DNA of 64,000 nucleotides from Neisseria bacilliformis (GCF_014055025.1 NZ_CP059571.1:1736001-1800000), one strand, 5' to 3'. Counted from the first letter of the stretch, positions 44,756 to 55,300 are shown. Numbers and translations are program-made. Notes: generated by a model from the sequence alone, not told the origin.

Positions 44756-46024
44756 ATGACCCCCTTCCAGCTCGACCACACCGCCGCCGTCCTCGCCGAC
44801 ATCCTGGCCTTCGCCCAACCCGCCGACGCCGTCCTGTCGGCCTACCTGCGCCGCCACCCGAAACTCGGCCGCCAAGACCGCAGCGAAATCGCCGAAACCG
44901 CCTTCGCCGCCATCCGCCACTACCAGAAAACCGCCGCCGCCCTGCCCGACCCGCCCGCCCAAGCCCGCAAAGCCGCCCTTGCCGCGCTGGTACTCGGGCG
45001 CGGCTTCAACATCAGCCGGCTCGACGGTTTGGCCGACCGGGAAGAACAAGCCTTCCTCGCCGCCCTCAAAGCGCGCAAAAACGAATTTTCAGACGGCCTC
45101 AACACCGCCGCCGAACTGCCCCAATGGCTGACAGACACCCTGCGCGGCAGCGGCTTTCCCGACGAAGACATCCTGCGCTTCGGCCGCAGCGTCGCCCGTC
45201 CCGCCCCGCTCGATTTGCGCGCCAACACCCTCAAAGCCCGCCGCGACAAAATCCTTGCCGCCTTGCAGCAGCAGGGCATACAGGCCGAAGCTACCCCGTA
45301 CTCCCCCTGGGGCATCCGCTTGCGCGACAAAGCCGCCCTCTACGGCCACCCCCTGTTTCTCGACGGCAGCATCGAAGTGCAGGACGAAGGCAGCCAGCTC
45401 ACCGCCCTGCTCTTGGGCGCGAAACGCGGCGACACCGTTATCGACTTCTGCGCCGGCGCGGGCGGCAAAACCCTCGCCCTCGGCGCAATGACGGCCAACA
45501 AAGGCCGCATCTACGCCTTCGACACCGCCGAGAAACGCCTGTCCAAACTCAAACCGCGCATGACCCGCGCCGGCCTCACCAACATCCACCCCGAGCGCAT
45601 CGGCAGCGAACACGACCCGCGCATCAGCCGCCTGAACGCCAAAGCACAGCGCGTACTCGTTGACGCCCCCTGCTCCGGCCTCGGCACCCTGCGCCGCAAC
45701 CCCGACCTCAAATACCGCCAGTCGCCCGCCACCGTCGCCCAACTTGCCGAACAACAGCACAGCATCCTCGCCGCCGCCGCCCGCCTCGTCATCCCCGGCG
45801 GCCGCCTCGTGTACGCCACATGCAGCATCCTGCCGCAGGAAAACGAACAACAGGCCGAACGCTTCCTCGCCGAACACCCCGAATTCGAGCCCCTCGACTG
45901 CGCCGCCCTGCTCGCCGCACAAAAAGTCCCCCTCGACACCGGAAAATACCTGCGCCTCGACACCGCCGCACACCACACCGACGGCTTCTTCGCTGCCGCC
46001 TTCCGCCGCAAAGAGGCCGTCTGA
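44756..46024 (+). CDS. RsmB/NOP-family rRNA cytosine-5 methyltransferase
   Basis: A 422-residue SAM-dependent RNA methyltransferase. An N-terminal helical domain (about 1-130) resembles the NusB-like part of RsmB in position but is shortened. The catalytic domain has the SAM motif DFCAGAGGKTLALG (about 229-242), the motif-IV cysteine in DAPCSGLGTLRRNPD and the motif-VI catalytic cysteine in YATCSILPQENE. The exact target base (16S C967 or another) cannot be assigned. An in-frame uptake sequence reads SDGL (near residue 113), and the stop codon TGA belongs to another uptake sequence. Confidence 0.9.
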   Translation: MTPFQLDHTAAVLADILAFAQPADAVLSAYLRRHPKLGRQDRSEIAETAFAAIRHYQKTAAALPDPPAQARKAALAALVLGRGFNISRLDGLADREEQAFLAALKARKNEFSDGLNTAAELPQWLTDTLRGSGFPDEDILRFGRSVARPAPLDLRANTLKARRDKILAALQQQGIQAEATPYSPWGIRLRDKAALYGHPLFLDGSIEVQDEGSQLTALLLGAKRGDTVIDFCAGAGGKTLALGAMTANKGRIYAFDTAEKRLSKLKPRMTRAGLTNIHPERIGSEHDPRISRLNAKAQRVLVDAPCSGLGTLRRNPDLKYRQSPATVAQLAEQQHSILAAAARLVIPGGRLVYATCSILPQENEQQAERFLAEHPEFEPLDCAALLAAQKVPLDTGKYLRLDTAAHHTDGFFAAAFRRKEAV

Positions 46025-46357
46025 AAACCGCTTCGCCGCTGCCGAAACACGCTTTCCCCATTTTTCAGACGGCCTCCGCCGTTAGGCAGGGTGTGTGGCG
46101 CAAGCCACGCACGCGGTCTTGGAATACGGTGCTTATTCGGGCATCGGGAAAACAAACAGGCCGTCTGAAAGCGCAGCTTCGGCGCAGCCAAAAACCGTTT
46201 TACGCATTTCCAAACAACCTCCGCCGTTAAGTAGGGTGTGTGGCGCAAGCCACGCACGCATTCCCCGCATTTCAGACGGCCTGAAACAGAGCCTCCCGCC
46301 CCACAGGCCGTCTGAAAACGCAGCTTCGGCGCAGCCAAAACCCGCAAACAAACCGCC
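46025..46357. repeat. Uptake sequences and half hairpin modules
   Basis: No gene is supported. The stretch has two half copies of the GTAGGGTGT module (near 46085 and 46230, both followed by CACGCACGC) and five or six uptake sequences, some followed by the phrase GCGCAGCTTCGGCGCAGCCAAAA, which recurs at other sites in the window. Confidence 0.65.
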
Positions 46358-47011
46358 ATGACCCTGATCAAACAAGCACTCGCCTGGCTCACCGACCAAG
46401 CCCTCTGCCTGCTCGTCTCCTTCCTCACCGGCATCCGCCCCAAAAGCGAAAACAGCCTGACCTTCCCCCCGCAGCACACCGTCTACTACGCCAACCACGG
46501 CAGCCACGGCGACTTCCTCCTCGTCTGGATCGCCCTGCCCCGCCGCTGGCGCACCGCCGCCCGTCCCGTCGCCGGCGCGGAATACTGGCTCGGCGGCCAC
46601 CTCAAACGCTTCGTCATCCAAACCGTCTTCAACGCCCTGCTCGTCCCCCGCAAAAGCGGCCGCGCGCAGGAAACCACCGCCAAAATGGCCGCCGCCCTCG
46701 ACGGCGGCCGCTCCCTCATCCTCTTCCCCGAAGGCACCCGCAACACCGACGACACCGCCGCCCTCCTCCCCTTCAAATCCGGCATCTACCACCTCGCCCG
46801 CAGCCGCCCCGCCACCCGCTTCGTCCCCATCTGGATCGACAACATCAGCCGCGTCCTGCCCAAAGGCAAAATCCTCCCCGTGCCCCTCCTGTGCGACGTG
46901 CACATCGGCGAACCCCTGTTTCTGCACGACAATGAAGACAAAGAAACCTTCCTCGAACGCACCCGCACCGCCCTCCTCACCCTGGCGTCTGCCGACGGAA
47001 AGGCCGTCTGA
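46358..47011 (+). CDS. PlsC-type lysophospholipid acyltransferase
   Basis: A 217-residue membrane-associated acyltransferase. The catalytic HxxxxD box is in NHGSHGDF (about residues 46-53) and the substrate-binding motif in LILFPEGTR (near 120-128). A hydrophobic N-terminal helix anchors it to the inner membrane. It probably acylates lysophosphatidic acid or a related lipid, but the substrate cannot be read from the sequence. The stop codon is part of an uptake sequence (GKAV then TGA). It is preceded by a repeat-rich gap and stands alone. Confidence 0.87.
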   Translation: MTLIKQALAWLTDQALCLLVSFLTGIRPKSENSLTFPPQHTVYYANHGSHGDFLLVWIALPRRWRTAARPVAGAEYWLGGHLKRFVIQTVFNALLVPRKSGRAQETTAKMAAALDGGRSLILFPEGTRNTDDTAALLPFKSGIYHLARSRPATRFVPIWIDNISRVLPKGKILPVPLLCDVHIGEPLFLHDNEDKETFLERTRTALLTLASADGKAV

Positions 47012-47179
47012 AAACGCAGCCTCCCCACGCCGCACCCGTTTTTCAGACGGCCTCTGCCGTTGAGGCAGGGTGTGTGGCGCAAGCCACGCACGCGGCCTGC
47101 TTTGCCCCACAACCCAATCAGGCCGTCTGAAAACACAGCTTCGGCGCAGCCCGCGCACCGCACCCGTCCCGTTTCCCCC

Positions 47180-47185
47180 TATAAT
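47180..47185 (+). promoter_or_regulatory. -10 element of the YbjQ-domain gene pair
   Basis: A perfect TATAAT 64 bases before the first YbjQ-type gene; no clear -35 is seen. Confidence 0.4.
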
Positions 47186-47248
47186 GCGAACCCTTTTCAG
47201 ACGGCCTCAACCCGTCTTGTTTCCAACCGCAACGAAAGAGACCCGAGC

Positions 47249-47566
47249 ATGATCACCACCAACATCGAAACCGTCCCCGGCCGCACCATCGCCCGCCACA
47301 TCGGCCTCGTCCAAGGCTCCACCGTCCGCGCCAAACACGTCGGCCGCGACATCATGGCCGGCCTCAAAAACATCGTCGGCGGCGAACTCAAAGGCTACAC
47401 CGAACTGCTCAACGAAGCCCGCGACGAAGCCCTGCGCCGCATGGCCGAACAGGCGCACCGTGCCGGTGCGAACGCCGTCGTCAACGTCCGCTTCTCCACC
47501 GCCTCCGTCGCCGCCGGCGCGGCCGAAATCCTCGCCTACGGCACCGCCGTCGTCCTCGAAGACTAA
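47249..47566 (+). CDS. YbjQ/UPF0145 family protein
   Basis: A 105-residue soluble protein recognised by TVPGRTIARHIGLVQGSTV at the N-terminus, a Gly-Gly-containing helix (NIVGGELKGYTELLNEAR) and AGANAVVNVRF...EILAYGTAV. The family forms pentameric rings in structures I recall; its function is unknown. The ATG at 47249, after an AAAGAG site, gives the family length, and the longer frame upstream is repeat sequence. The next gene, 10 bases on, encodes a membrane-anchored relative. Confidence 0.92.
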   Translation: MITTNIETVPGRTIARHIGLVQGSTVRAKHVGRDIMAGLKNIVGGELKGYTELLNEARDEALRRMAEQAHRAGANAVVNVRFSTASVAAGAAEILAYGTAVVLED

Positions 47567-47576
47567 GGAGCGCGCC

Positions 47577-48089
47577 GTGAACCAGCCCGACACCGGCATC
47601 GGCATCGCCGAAATCCTCATCGCCGCCTGGCCGATATGGCTTCCCCTCATCATCATGGCCGCCGCCTTCTTCACCGGACGGCACAACGAAAAAAAACACC
47701 TCGCCGACCTCTCCCGCCGCGAAGCCGGTCTCCGGCACATCGCCCTCATCGCCGTCAAACACCCGCCGCAAAACTTCCGCGAAGGCGAACTCGTCTACGG
47801 CAGCGTCGTCCTCTCCTCCGACCGCTTCCGCAACTTCCTCGCCTGGCTGCGCAACCTCGTCGGCGGAAACATCGGCGTATACGAAACCCTGCTCGAACGC
47901 GCCCGCCGCGAAGCCCTCCTGCGCCTGAAAGAAAAAGCCGCCGCCCTCGGCGCGGACACCGTGTACAACGTCCGCCTCGACACCGTAACCCTCTCCCCGC
48001 CCGCCCAGCAAAACAACGGCGGCCTCACCGGCACAGTGGAAATCCTCGCCTACGGCACGGCGGGTAAAACCGGCAAAAAGGCCGTCTGA
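47577..48089 (+). CDS. Membrane-anchored YbjQ-like protein
   Basis: A 170-residue protein starting with GTG behind a perfect AAGGAG site. One membrane helix (about residues 11-31) precedes a domain that parallels the upstream gene: GELVYGSVVL, then NLVGGNIGVYETLLERARREALLRL, ALGADTVYNVRLDTV and VEILAYGTAG. It is clearly a paralogue of the YbjQ protein with a membrane anchor added. The pair may form a mixed complex with the soluble partner. Stop is supplied by an uptake sequence (KKAV then TGA). Function unknown. Confidence 0.85.
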   Translation: MNQPDTGIGIAEILIAAWPIWLPLIIMAAAFFTGRHNEKKHLADLSRREAGLRHIALIAVKHPPQNFREGELVYGSVVLSSDRFRNFLAWLRNLVGGNIGVYETLLERARREALLRLKEKAAALGADTVYNVRLDTVTLSPPAQQNNGGLTGTVEILAYGTAGKTGKKAV

Positions 48090-48154
48090 AAACACCTTTT
48101 CAGAAACGTCATCCCCGCGTAGGCGGGGACGGCCTCTGCACACACCCGCACCAA

Positions 48155-48685
48155 ATGACCCCATCCCGCCGCCTCACCCCCGCCGAAACGCGCGCCGCCC
48201 AAACCGTATTCGGGCAACACCTCGACTACCCCGCCGTCCGCATCCACTGCGGCCTGCCCCTGCTGCCCCGCCTCTCCGCCGCCGTCTCCCCCAACGGCCG
48301 CATCTACTTCCCCAAAGCCCACTACCTGACCGACTACACCCAAGCCGCCCCCGGCTACACCCTCTGGCTCATCCACGAACTCACCCACGTCTGGCAATGG
48401 CAGCACGGCTTCAAAACCTGGCTCGGCGGCCTCATCCTCACCGCACGCGGCGGCTACCTGCGCCGCCGCGCCTACGCCTGCCCGCCCCCATCCGCCATCC
48501 GCGACTTCGCCGCCCTCAACATGGAGCAGCAGGCCGAAATCCTCGCCCGCTGCTACGCCTCCCTGACCGCGCCCGCATCCGCCGAAACCGCCGCCTGCCG
48601 CCGCCTCCTGAGCGCATTCGCCGCCCAATCCCCCGAATGCCACCCCCTGCCCCGCTACTTCGCCCCGATACAGAAAACTAAATAG
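48155..48685 (+). CDS. HExxH metalloprotease-like protein (vgr-related family)
   Basis: A 176-residue protein with the zinc-protease motif IHELTHVWQWQ (about 79-89). It also has the flanking features of a family annotated in Neisseria as vgr-related: LTPAETRAAQTVFGQHLDY at the start, then VRIHC and SPNGRIYFPKAHYLTDY before the HELTH. A distant EQQAEI stretch near 128 could supply the third zinc ligand. No signal peptide. Its connection with type VI secretion is only by annotation tradition; no T6SS gene is nearby. Same strand as the YbjQ pair, 65 bases downstream. Confidence 0.82.
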   Translation: MTPSRRLTPAETRAAQTVFGQHLDYPAVRIHCGLPLLPRLSAAVSPNGRIYFPKAHYLTDYTQAAPGYTLWLIHELTHVWQWQHGFKTWLGGLILTARGGYLRRRAYACPPPSAIRDFAALNMEQQAEILARCYASLTAPASAETAACRRLLSAFAAQSPECHPLPRYFAPIQKTK

Positions 48686-48737
48686 CCTTTTTATTTATCC
48701 GCTTACCGCCAAAGCCGTTTTCAGACAGCCGCAACAT

Positions 48738-48765
48738 TTGACAAAACCCCCGCCGCCGCTATAAT
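48738..48765 (+). promoter_or_regulatory. Promoter of tRNA-Asn
   Basis: A perfect TTGACA (48738-48743) and a perfect TATAAT (48760-48765) are separated by 16 bases, 12 bases before the tRNA. This is the closest match to the sigma-70 consensus in the window. Confidence 0.8.
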
Positions 48766-48777
48766 GCGCGTCTACTT

Positions 48778-48853
48778 TCCCCGATAGCTCAGTCGGTAGA
48801 GCGACGGACTGTTAATCCGCAGGTCCCTGGTTCGAGCCCAGGTCGGGGAGCCA
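48778..48853 (+). tRNA. tRNA-Asn (GTT)
   Basis: A 76-nt tRNA with a 7-bp acceptor stem (TCCCCGA / TCGGGGA), the D-arm GCTCAGTCGGTAGAGC, anticodon GTT in CTGTTAA, the T-arm GGTTCGAGCCC and an encoded CCA end. It is preceded by a consensus promoter and followed by a terminator hairpin, so it is transcribed alone. Confidence 0.97.
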
Positions 48854-48907
48854 AATACATCTTTTTAAAGGAGCGTTTTGAAACTTAAAACGTGATGTAA
48901 AAAAGAA

Positions 48908-48938
48908 AAATCTCCATGCTTTTCCATGGAGATTTTTT
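48908..48938 (+). terminator. Intrinsic terminator downstream of tRNA-Asn
   Basis: An 11-bp stem (AAATCTCCATG with complement) with a 6-base loop and a T-run. Confidence 0.85.
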
Positions 48939-49008
48939 AGTTTCGGAACACTCGGATTGCCCCTGCATTCGTTTTTCCTGCAGCAGCCTTACCTGTAACA
49001 GCCGGTAT

Positions 49009-49047
49009 TAAAAAAGCATCCGGCAAACACCGAATGCTTCTTTTCAT
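49009..49047 (-). terminator. Hairpin terminator downstream of fur
   Basis: Arms AAAAAGCAT and ATGCTTCTTTT with internal CCGG/CCG pairing, 22 bases past the fur stop. It could end transcripts from both sides. Confidence 0.6.
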
Positions 49048-49069
49048 TGGAAATCGAAAAACCGGAAAA

Positions 49070-49501
49070 TCAGCGTCTTTCTTTTTTCTGGCAGCTGCTG
49101 CACACGCCGTACATATACAGCGCGTGATCGACAATGCGGTATCCGTGTTCTTCGGCCATCCTGTCCTGCAACTCTTCGATTTCCTCGCTGTGGAACTCGG
49201 CCACTCTGCCGCATTTGACGCAGACGATGTGGTCGTGGTGGCCGCCGGTGTTCAACTCGTACACAGCTTTGCCGGTTTCAAAGTGGTGGCGCAGCAGGAT
49301 GCCGGCCTGCTCGAACTGGGTCAGCACGCGGTAGATGGTGGCCACACCGATTTCCACGTCGCTTTCCAAGAGCATGCGGTACACGTCTTCCGCGCTCATA
49401 TGCTCTTTCGGATGTTTTTCAAACAAATCAAGGATTTTTAAACGGGGGCCAGTTACTTTCAGGCCGCTATCTCTCAGTTGCGCAATGTTGCTGTCCATCA
49501 T
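49070..49501 (-). CDS. fur: Ferric uptake regulator
   Basis: A 143-residue iron-responsive repressor. Winged-helix DNA-binding part: LKVTGPRLKILDLFE, then AEDVYRML and GVATIYRVLTQFEQAGIL. Metal sites: HHDHIVCVKCG with the cysteine pair, and the C-terminal YGVCSSCQ pair. The sequence closely follows the Neisseria Fur pattern. The frame can start at 49519, but an AAAGAG site fits the ATGATG at 49501/49498 better and gives the known length. It is divergent from bamE; the AT-rich 150 bases between them would hold both promoters. Confidence 0.96.
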   Translation of the reverse strand: MMDSNIAQLRDSGLKVTGPRLKILDLFEKHPKEHMSAEDVYRMLLESDVEIGVATIYRVLTQFEQAGILLRHHFETGKAVYELNTGGHHDHIVCVKCGRVAEFHSEEIEELQDRMAEEHGYRIVDHALYMYGVCSSCQKKERR

Positions 49502-49655
49502 AGTTTGGTTCTCTTTCATATCATGGTTAGGTAATTACCGCTATAATACGCAATTTTAACGGCTTTGCACACTATCATTTGATAAAAATTTTCAAATATA
49601 GGCCGCGCCGTTCCGTTTCGCCCATTTTCCCATACTTTTCGCAAAGGTAAAATCC

Positions 49656-50036
49656 GTGAACAAAACCGCCTGTCTGTTTGCCGCAACGGCTTTTTTCGCC
49701 CTCGCCGCCTGCTCGTCCGAGCGGGTTTCCCATTTTCCGTCCTACAAACTGAAAGTCATCCAGGGCAACCGCCTCGACGCCCGCGCCGTGGCCGCCTTGC
49801 AGCCCGGCATGAGCCGCGACCAAGTGCAGCTGCTGCTGGGCACGCCGCTGCTGCGTTCCGCCTTCCGGCAAAACCGCTGGGATTATACCTACGAAACCAG
49901 CCGCAACGGCATCATCGACCAGGCCGAAACGCGCAATCTGACCGTTTGGTTTGAGAACGACCGCGTGGTCAAAGCCGAAGGCAACGCCATCGAATACGCC
50001 CGCCGGCAGCTCCAATCCGCCGCACAGGCGCAATAA
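49656..50036 (+). CDS. bamE: Outer-membrane assembly lipoprotein BamE
   Basis: A 126-residue SmpA/OmlA-family lipoprotein of the BAM complex. It starts with GTG after AAAGG; the signal peptide ends LAAC (Cys19). The domain shows PGMSRDQVQLLLGTPLL and RWDYTYETSR, hallmarks of BamE. Its position divergent to fur and 18 bases upstream of dapB is the order known in other Neisseria. Works at the periplasmic side of the outer membrane. Confidence 0.96.
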   Translation: MNKTACLFAATAFFALAACSSERVSHFPSYKLKVIQGNRLDARAVAALQPGMSRDQVQLLLGTPLLRSAFRQNRWDYTYETSRNGIIDQAETRNLTVWFENDRVVKAEGNAIEYARRQLQSAAQAQ

Positions 50037-50864
<828 letters not shown>

Positions 50865-50881
50865 ACCCGCCCACGCATCAT

Positions 50882-50923
50882 AAGGCCGTCTGAAAACGGG
50901 GCAGCCGCTTTTCAGACGGCCTT
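50882..50923 (+). terminator. Inverted AG-DUS pair, dapB terminator
   Basis: Facing uptake sequences, 18 bases past the dapB stop. The next bases are the left border of a MITE-like element. Confidence 0.75.
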
Positions 50924-51085
50924 AGAACCTGTTTAGCATCTCTGAGCGAGGTATCCGCTGATGCAGATTGGCCGCAGGGCAAGGCGCAAAACTTGGCAAT
51001 AGTGGGACTATTGCCAAGTTTTGCAACGCAGCCATGCGGCCAAGATGCATTAGCGGCAGCCGCGCAGAGATGCTAAACAGGTTCT
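50924..51085. mobile_element. MITE-like element E3 between dapB and a methyltransferase gene
   Basis: A ~160-bp element with perfect 20-bp terminal inverted repeats beginning AGAACCTGTTTAGC, bordered by TTA on both sides. The centre is a second palindrome (CTTGGCAATAG and complement). The inner GCAAGGCGCAAA...AACGC layout parallels element E1. It has no coding capacity. Confidence 0.8.
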
Positions 51086-51119
51086 TACAATCATCCCCTT
51101 TTTTTTCAGACGGCCTACC

Positions 51120-52256
51120 ATGTACACCCAAATCCCCACCGACCGCGCCGCAACATACGAATGGCGCAGCGAAAGCACGCAGAAGCCGCCGAAAAACGCC
51201 GTCTTCACCCGCGAAACCAACGCCGCCGCCGTGCTGCAAAACGCCCGCGCCGACACCGCCACCGTCTTCACCGGCGACTACCACAACGCCAAACAAATTC
51301 TGTCCGCCCTGAAAAAGCGCGTGCGCGGCAACAGGCCGTCTGAAAACCACAAAAAGCCCGCCGACCCCGCCGCCGCCTTCCACCGCCACCGCCTGCGGCA
51401 GGCGCAGCAAAGCCGCCTCACCAACATGTTCGCCGTCGAAATCGGCGCGGGCTTCACCCTCAGCCTCCCCCGCGCCCCCGACATCCGTGCCGCCCTCGCC
51501 GACCTCTACGGCAAACCCGGCCCTGACTCCGCCCCCTTCCTCCTCCCCCTCAACCTGCTGCTCGGCCTCATCGGCGCGCACGAATGGCACAAAAAAGGCG
51601 TACACATCCCCGCGCTCGGCGCGAAAATCCACGTCCCCTTCGGCGTGTTTTCCCCCATACGCGGCGAATATCTCGACCTTGTCGCACAGGCCGCCGCCCA
51701 TTCCCGTTTTCAGACGGCCTTCGACATCGGCACAGGCTCCGGCATCCTCGCCGCCCTGCTCGCCCAACGCGGCATCACCTGCATCACCGCCACCGACAAC
51801 AACCCCCGCGCCCTCGCCTGCGCCCGCGCCAACATCCGCCGCCTCGGTTTTGCAGACAACATCAGCGTAGAGGAAGCCGACCTCTTCCCCGAAGGACGCG
51901 CCGACCTCATCCTCTGCAACCCGCCCTGGCTGCCCGCCAAACCCACATCCGCCATCGAAACCGCCCTCTACGACCCCGGCCACGCCATGCTGCGCGGCTT
52001 CCTGAACGGCGCGGCGGCACACCTCAACCCGAACGGCGAAATCTGGCTCGTCATGTCCGACCTCGCCGAACACCTCGACCTGCGTGCCCCCGGCTTCCTG
52101 CCTGCCCTTTTTCAGACGGCCTCCCTGCGCGTCGCCCAAACCCTGCACACCCGCCCCGCCCACAAAAAAGCCGCCGCCCCAAACGCCCCCCTCGCCTTCG
52201 CCCGCAGCAGGGAAACCACCACGCTCTACCGTTTGCAGCCTGCGGTTTTGGGCTGA
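51120..52256 (+). CDS. Class I SAM-dependent methyltransferase of the NPPW type
   Basis: A 378-residue protein with a Rossmann methyltransferase domain: motif I FDIGTGSGILAALLAQRG (about 201-218), an acidic ATDNNPRALACARANI, and the catalytic NPPW at about 264-267, as in HemK/RsmC-type enzymes that modify amide or exocyclic nitrogens. The N-terminal ~95 residues are diverged. The substrate is not known. Three uptake sequences lie inside the coding frame (near 51340, 51708 and 52112), read as RPSEN, FQTA and FQTA, unusually many for one gene. It starts about 35 bases after a MITE-like element. Confidence 0.83.
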   Translation: MYTQIPTDRAATYEWRSESTQKPPKNAVFTRETNAAAVLQNARADTATVFTGDYHNAKQILSALKKRVRGNRPSENHKKPADPAAAFHRHRLRQAQQSRLTNMFAVEIGAGFTLSLPRAPDIRAALADLYGKPGPDSAPFLLPLNLLLGLIGAHEWHKKGVHIPALGAKIHVPFGVFSPIRGEYLDLVAQAAAHSRFQTAFDIGTGSGILAALLAQRGITCITATDNNPRALACARANIRRLGFADNISVEEADLFPEGRADLILCNPPWLPAKPTSAIETALYDPGHAMLRGFLNGAAAHLNPNGEIWLVMSDLAEHLDLRAPGFLPALFQTASLRVAQTLHTRPAHKKAAAPNAPLAFARSRETTTLYRLQPAVLG

Positions 52257-52298
52257 ATCAAACACTCCGGACATGCCGGACAATAATAAAAGAATAAA

Positions 52299-52336
52299 AA
52301 GGCCGTCTGAAAACCCGTAGGTTTTCAGACGGCCTT
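52299..52336. terminator. Bidirectional AG-DUS terminator between the methyltransferase gene and pilC
   Basis: A 17-bp stem with a 4-base loop between convergent genes, with T-runs on both strands. Confidence 0.85.
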
Positions 52337-52357
52337 CTAAACTATCGCTGCGTGTAT

Positions 52358-55300
52358 TTAGAAAATTTCACGCCAGCTGACACGTTTTACCGGAGGTACA
52401 GGCAGATTGACTTTAACTACATGAGTCTTACCATCTGGTGTTTTATACAGCATTACAGTATGGGTATAACCTTTTGAGTCTGTAACCCTCAAAATACTTA
52501 CGGTACCATTTGCACCATAGAGTGCTGCAATTGAACCCGTTCCCAATTTGTAATAATCGGCAATACCACCACCTGTGCTGCTATTAAGCGGATATGTTGC
52601 GCCGGAAGCTGCAACAGTATCACAAGACAGCAAAGGTGCACTTCCATCTATATAACTGTTTACAATTAAATACTTACCTCTCTCTAAATAAGGATTGTAG
52701 ATAATTTGCTCATAATTGACAATATTGTTTCCTTTTTCGTCTTTACCTACTACCTTACTACCTAAGTTCATATACCAGCCATGTTGTGAAGTCCAGTTTA
52801 CCAACTCATTACTTAATTTTTTTGATCCCTGGGTTTTACCATTACCATCAACAAACGATCCTGTTTGTTCACTGACTGTCTGTTGCTGCAACTGGCTATG
52901 ATCAATTTGCTGTGCTGCACCAAATTTTATAGCAGTGCGATCACGCAAACCATAAAGACTTTGTACACCAGCAGCAAATGACGTGGCATTATTCAAATAC
53001 CCTTCCTGACGGCGACCAGTACCAAAGTTCAGGATTGGATCGCGCCCAGTTTGATCTCCAAAACCAACAACAATCTTAGTCGTGATTGGCTGACCGGTAC
53101 GAGTAGTGAAGATTTTCTCTACTTGATCCATATTACCAGTTAAATTAAAACGCCATACATTGCCTTTAAGGTCGCCTGCATAAGCATAATCATAAATCAA
53201 GTCACCATCCACATCAGTCGGTGTTACGTAAGCGATACCATTGGGGTCATCAGCAGTACCACTAACACCTGTGCTAATAAAGCGGAAGCTCGGTGTACCT
53301 GTGTCTTTATTAATAGACATGATGTATATACCCGCAGGTCCCGTATTGGCAGTACAGTTGCCATTATCTGCATCCGTTTTGGTGCACCAGCCATTGCCAA
53401 ATACCGCACCCCAAGTATTATTATGGAAACGTCCAAATACAGGAGTGCCATAAGTATTGCCAAGATTAGACCATACACCGCCACTGCGGTTAGTCCATTC
53501 TCCAATTACGTTAGCAGCAGAAAACTTGGCGGGATCAGTAATATCCAATGCATACATTGTACTACCACCGGCACCCAAACCACTTAACAGCCATGTATGC
53601 CATTTACCATTGTAATACACGTCTCCTGTTGCAGGAGATGCATCATTATAAAAATTATGTGCATAGTGATTACTAGAAAAATCAAGAGCATCATTACCAG
53701 AAGCAGTTTTTCTATGCATTCTCTGCAATACGGAAGATGGCATATAAGCAAACAGTTCATGGCCGTCATTATCGCTTATATCAAACTTACGATTGGCATC
53801 ATAGTGTCCACTACGGAAAGCATGCAGGAAACCATCATTTGATCCAGCATAGACCGCATTAACGCGGCTATAGTTATTGTTAGCAAATTCACGATACCCA
53901 TCTTCATTTCCTGTTCCAGCACCATGTTTATCACGCCATGTACGTTGGTAACGTGTATTTGCAGGATAGCCAACCCATACCGGACTAGAATTAATAATAT
54001 CACCTAGAATATTTTTTCTAACGCGGAATAAACCAACACCCACACTGGTTTGTTCTTGGCTTTGATCACCTTTGATATACTCTAAACGCTGTTGACCAAT
54101 AGTTTCTGCTTCACCTGTAGAAAGCAAGCTGGCTTTTTGATCAGCTGTCAGGTTACCCCATTCTAAAGTTGTGCCACCTGTACCATTCCATGTAAAGAAT
54201 TTTCTAGCAGTCTGCTTCGGCGTATTATTTGCTTTAGTTTCCTTACACAGTCCACCATTGAGGTTGCAAGAAGCATCCCAGTTGGCTGTTTCATTAACAC
54301 CAAATCTAGCGTTATCACCTGTACCACTATGAACAAGTGTACGCGCTAACATCTGACCGGACCAATCATAAGGATTGTACATAGAGAGATAAACCTGCGT
54401 ATCGCCAACTACTTTGGCATCAGGTAAGTTTACGCTGGCACTACCTTCCGACTGTGTACTCGGAGCAGCTTTAAAGCAGGTAACCTCATGGTTATTATTC
54501 GAGCCACCAGTTGAACCGACGAAGGCAAAACGGAATGCACGCGGCAACTTACCATTTCTTGAAACCAAATCTTCGTCTTTCATCACTGTTTGGAAAGTAC
54601 CGCCATTCCGACTATACCAAACACTACCTTTACTATCTGGGGTAATTTTAATCTTATACTGAATAGGAACGGCACTGGCACGATTTTTTACATTACTCCA
54701 CATTGATACATCCAAGCGTTTGCTAGTAATGTATTCATAGTTATAAAGTTTGGTTTTTGGATCTTTTGAGTCAGCATTTAATTGTATATTCGATCGACCT
54801 GCTGGTAAAAACTCTGAACGAACAGTAAGCGTACCAGTACGACACATACTTTTCAGCCAGTTTTTATTTTGTGCATTATCCGCGCCCCCACCATCAGGCG
54901 CATTTTTAGGTGTATCGGTTGTATTAGGTGTTGGATTCCATGTCCAATAGTATTTATATTTGTTGCCGTCCCATGCACGCCTCCAAGCATCAAGCTTACT
55001 CTGCGGCACATTGCCCCAGCCATTTGCTTTATACAAATCTCGAAGAAAATCGCCAGACATATAAGTGATGTTGGTTTTGCCCGCACCGCGAATACCAATA
55101 GCGTTAAATGGGCCATTTGGATATGCATCATAACGTGCATCTCTCCAATGAGTAGCATCAATTTTTCCCCAACCAGTGCTGGTACTATCATGAGGTCCAT
55201 TCACAAAGTTACCAAACTCGTCCATGCCAATACCAAGATAACCGCCATCGACACCACTGTAAATCGGGTTGTCATTGGCACATGTATAACCCAATGAGCC

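Noticed and set aside
46085-47160. Regularly recurring CACGCACGCGG units taken as a possible CRISPR array
   Set aside because: Spacing is irregular, copies are in both orientations and separated by genes, and no cas genes are present.
48886-49069. Small gene between tRNA-Asn and fur
   Set aside because: The stretch is filled by two hairpin terminators and short AT-rich pieces; the only open frame (65 codons, minus strand) reads through both terminators.
50924-51085. Small structured RNA gene
   Set aside because: The perfect terminal inverted repeats, TTA borders and relatives at other loci fit a mobile element better than an RNA gene, although it may be transcribed from a neighbour.
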